5,339 nt of DNA, taken from positions 1 to 5,339 of the forward strand of contig CAZFAT010000381.1 of assembly GCA_964517075.1 (NCBI GenBank), read 5' to 3'. The stretch comes from CAZFAT01 sp964517075. GTDB lineage: Bacteria; Acidobacteriota; Vicinamibacteria; Vicinamibacterales; SCN-69-37. The notes beneath the pieces are model-generated. The model was given only the letters and a program-made list of their open reading frames with translations. It was not told the origin of the DNA and did no database searches. The position numbers and the translations under genes were made by a program. This document shows, piece after piece, positions 4,795-5,339 of the stretch; position 1 is the first letter of the stretch, and each line of letters starts with the position of its first letter.

Positions 4795-5339
4795 TCACGA
4801 TCCCTTCACGTACACCGCCAGGCGCGGGAACGCGAACCGGCCAGACACCTCGTCGATGACGTTGACCTGACAGGTGTAGAGGCCCGGCGCGAAGTCGGCC
4901 GCCGGCACCTGCAACTGGAACACCATCGCGCGGCGATCGGGCACGTCCACGGCCGTGCGCTCGACCATCGGCGTCTCGAAGACCTTCACGCGCCCGCGGT
5001 AGAACGCCAGGCTCGCCCGCACCCGGGGCGCGCCGCCCGTCCCGGCCGCCGGGTCATAGACCTCGAAGTAGAAGTACATCGGCTGACCGCGCAGCACGAC
5101 GTGCGACAGGCTCTGCACGATCTCCTGCCCGTTGCGCAGGAGCGGGTTGGGACTCTCGCCGCCCCACTGCGGACCGCCGCCGCCGCGCCGGCTGTTGAAG
5201 CCGCGGCCGGCCGGATCGAGCATCCCGCCCGGTCCGCCCCCGCGCACCCCGCGCGCGCCGGGGCCGGCGCCGAGCACGGCGACGTCGTAGGTTGCGGTGT
5301 TCTCGGGGGTCGGCAAGCGCGGGCGGCGGCGAAGGAATG
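4795..5339 (-). CDS. VWFA-related acidobacterial-type protein, C-terminal part
   Basis: This is the C-terminal end of a larger protein that enters from the right edge; the frame is open to position 5339, so the TTG at 5314-5316 is probably not the start. A low-complexity Gly/Arg-rich linker (GARGVRGGGPGG, RGGGGPQWGG) leads into a beta-rich domain. That domain contains NPLLRNGQEIVQSLSHVV, PMYFYFEVYDPA, RASLAFYRGRVKVFETP and finally GLYTCQVNVIDEVSGRFAF before the TGA at 4795-4797. I recognise this pattern as the tail of VWFA-related proteins abundant in Acidobacteriota (TIGR03436 type), which are usually secreted and of unknown role. The von Willebrand A domain and any signal peptide would lie outside the window, so the family call rests on the tail alone. 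It is co-oriented with the ars operon but separated by 343 bp and a separate promoter, so it is probably not part of it. Confidence 0.72.
   Translation of the reverse strand, partial: FLRRRPRLPTPENTATYDVAVLGAGPGARGVRGGGPGGMLDPAGRGFNSRRGGGGPQWGGESPNPLLRNGQEIVQSLSHVVLRGQPMYFYFEVYDPAAGTGGAPRVRASLAFYRGRVKVFETPMVERTAVDVPDRRAMVFQLQVPAADFAPGLYTCQVNVIDEVSGRFAFPRLAVYVKGS

Noticed and set aside
1..5339. CRISPR array, tRNA or rRNA genes
   Set aside because: I saw no regularly spaced direct repeats, no cloverleaf with a TTCGA-type arm, and no conserved rRNA segments on either strand.

Overview
The window looks like chromosomal or island DNA from a GC-rich bacterium. The best lineage clue is the right-hand gene. 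Its C-terminal region (a 'SLAFYRGRVKVFETP' block followed by 'GLYTCQVNVIDEVSGRFAFPRLAVYV') resembles the tail of the VWFA-related proteins that are greatly expanded in Acidobacteriota (TIGR03436-like). I therefore favour an acidobacterium, perhaps of the Vicinamibacteria type. This is inference from one partial protein.

Layout. (1) Positions 2-772 (+) hold the C-terminal part of a multicopper oxidase with a complete C-terminal copper site and a Met-rich insert. (2) Positions 773-1070 are a spacer with one strong ribosome binding site in front of a doubtful 52-codon ORF. (3) Positions 1071-1394 (+) encode a short DksA/TraR-type zinc-finger protein. (4) Positions 1395-1894 contain no intact gene. 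They hold a decayed piece of an IS21-family element (the C-terminal end of istB, minus strand, plus terminal-type repeats) and a 9-bp inverted repeat next to the end of arsA. (5) Positions 4451-1895 (-) form a compact arsenic operon, arsR-arsD-arsA, with a recognisable promoter and an operator-like inverted repeat. The arsR-arsD gap is 14 nt, and arsD and arsA overlap in TGATG. (6) Positions 4452-4794 are a spacer with a possible PadR-family N-terminal scrap. (7) Positions 4795-5339 (-) hold the C-terminal part of the VWFA-related protein, cut by the window edge.

How the genes work together. ArsR should repress the operon until trivalent arsenic or antimony binds. ArsD is the metallochaperone that hands the metalloid to ArsA, and ArsA is a duplicated ATPase that normally energises an arsenite efflux permease (ArsB or Acr3). 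All key cysteines and both nucleotide sites of ArsD and ArsA are present, so the module looks functional. No permease or arsenate reductase gene is in the window, and the expected downstream position is occupied by IS21 debris. The multicopper oxidase on the other side of the debris suggests a metal-resistance neighbourhood assembled or rearranged by transposition.

I did not find a clearly new biological system. The points most worth a second look are the pump-less arsRDA operon ending at IS remains, the N-terminal Cys-Cys ArsR with a near-leaderless start, and the inverted repeat after arsA.
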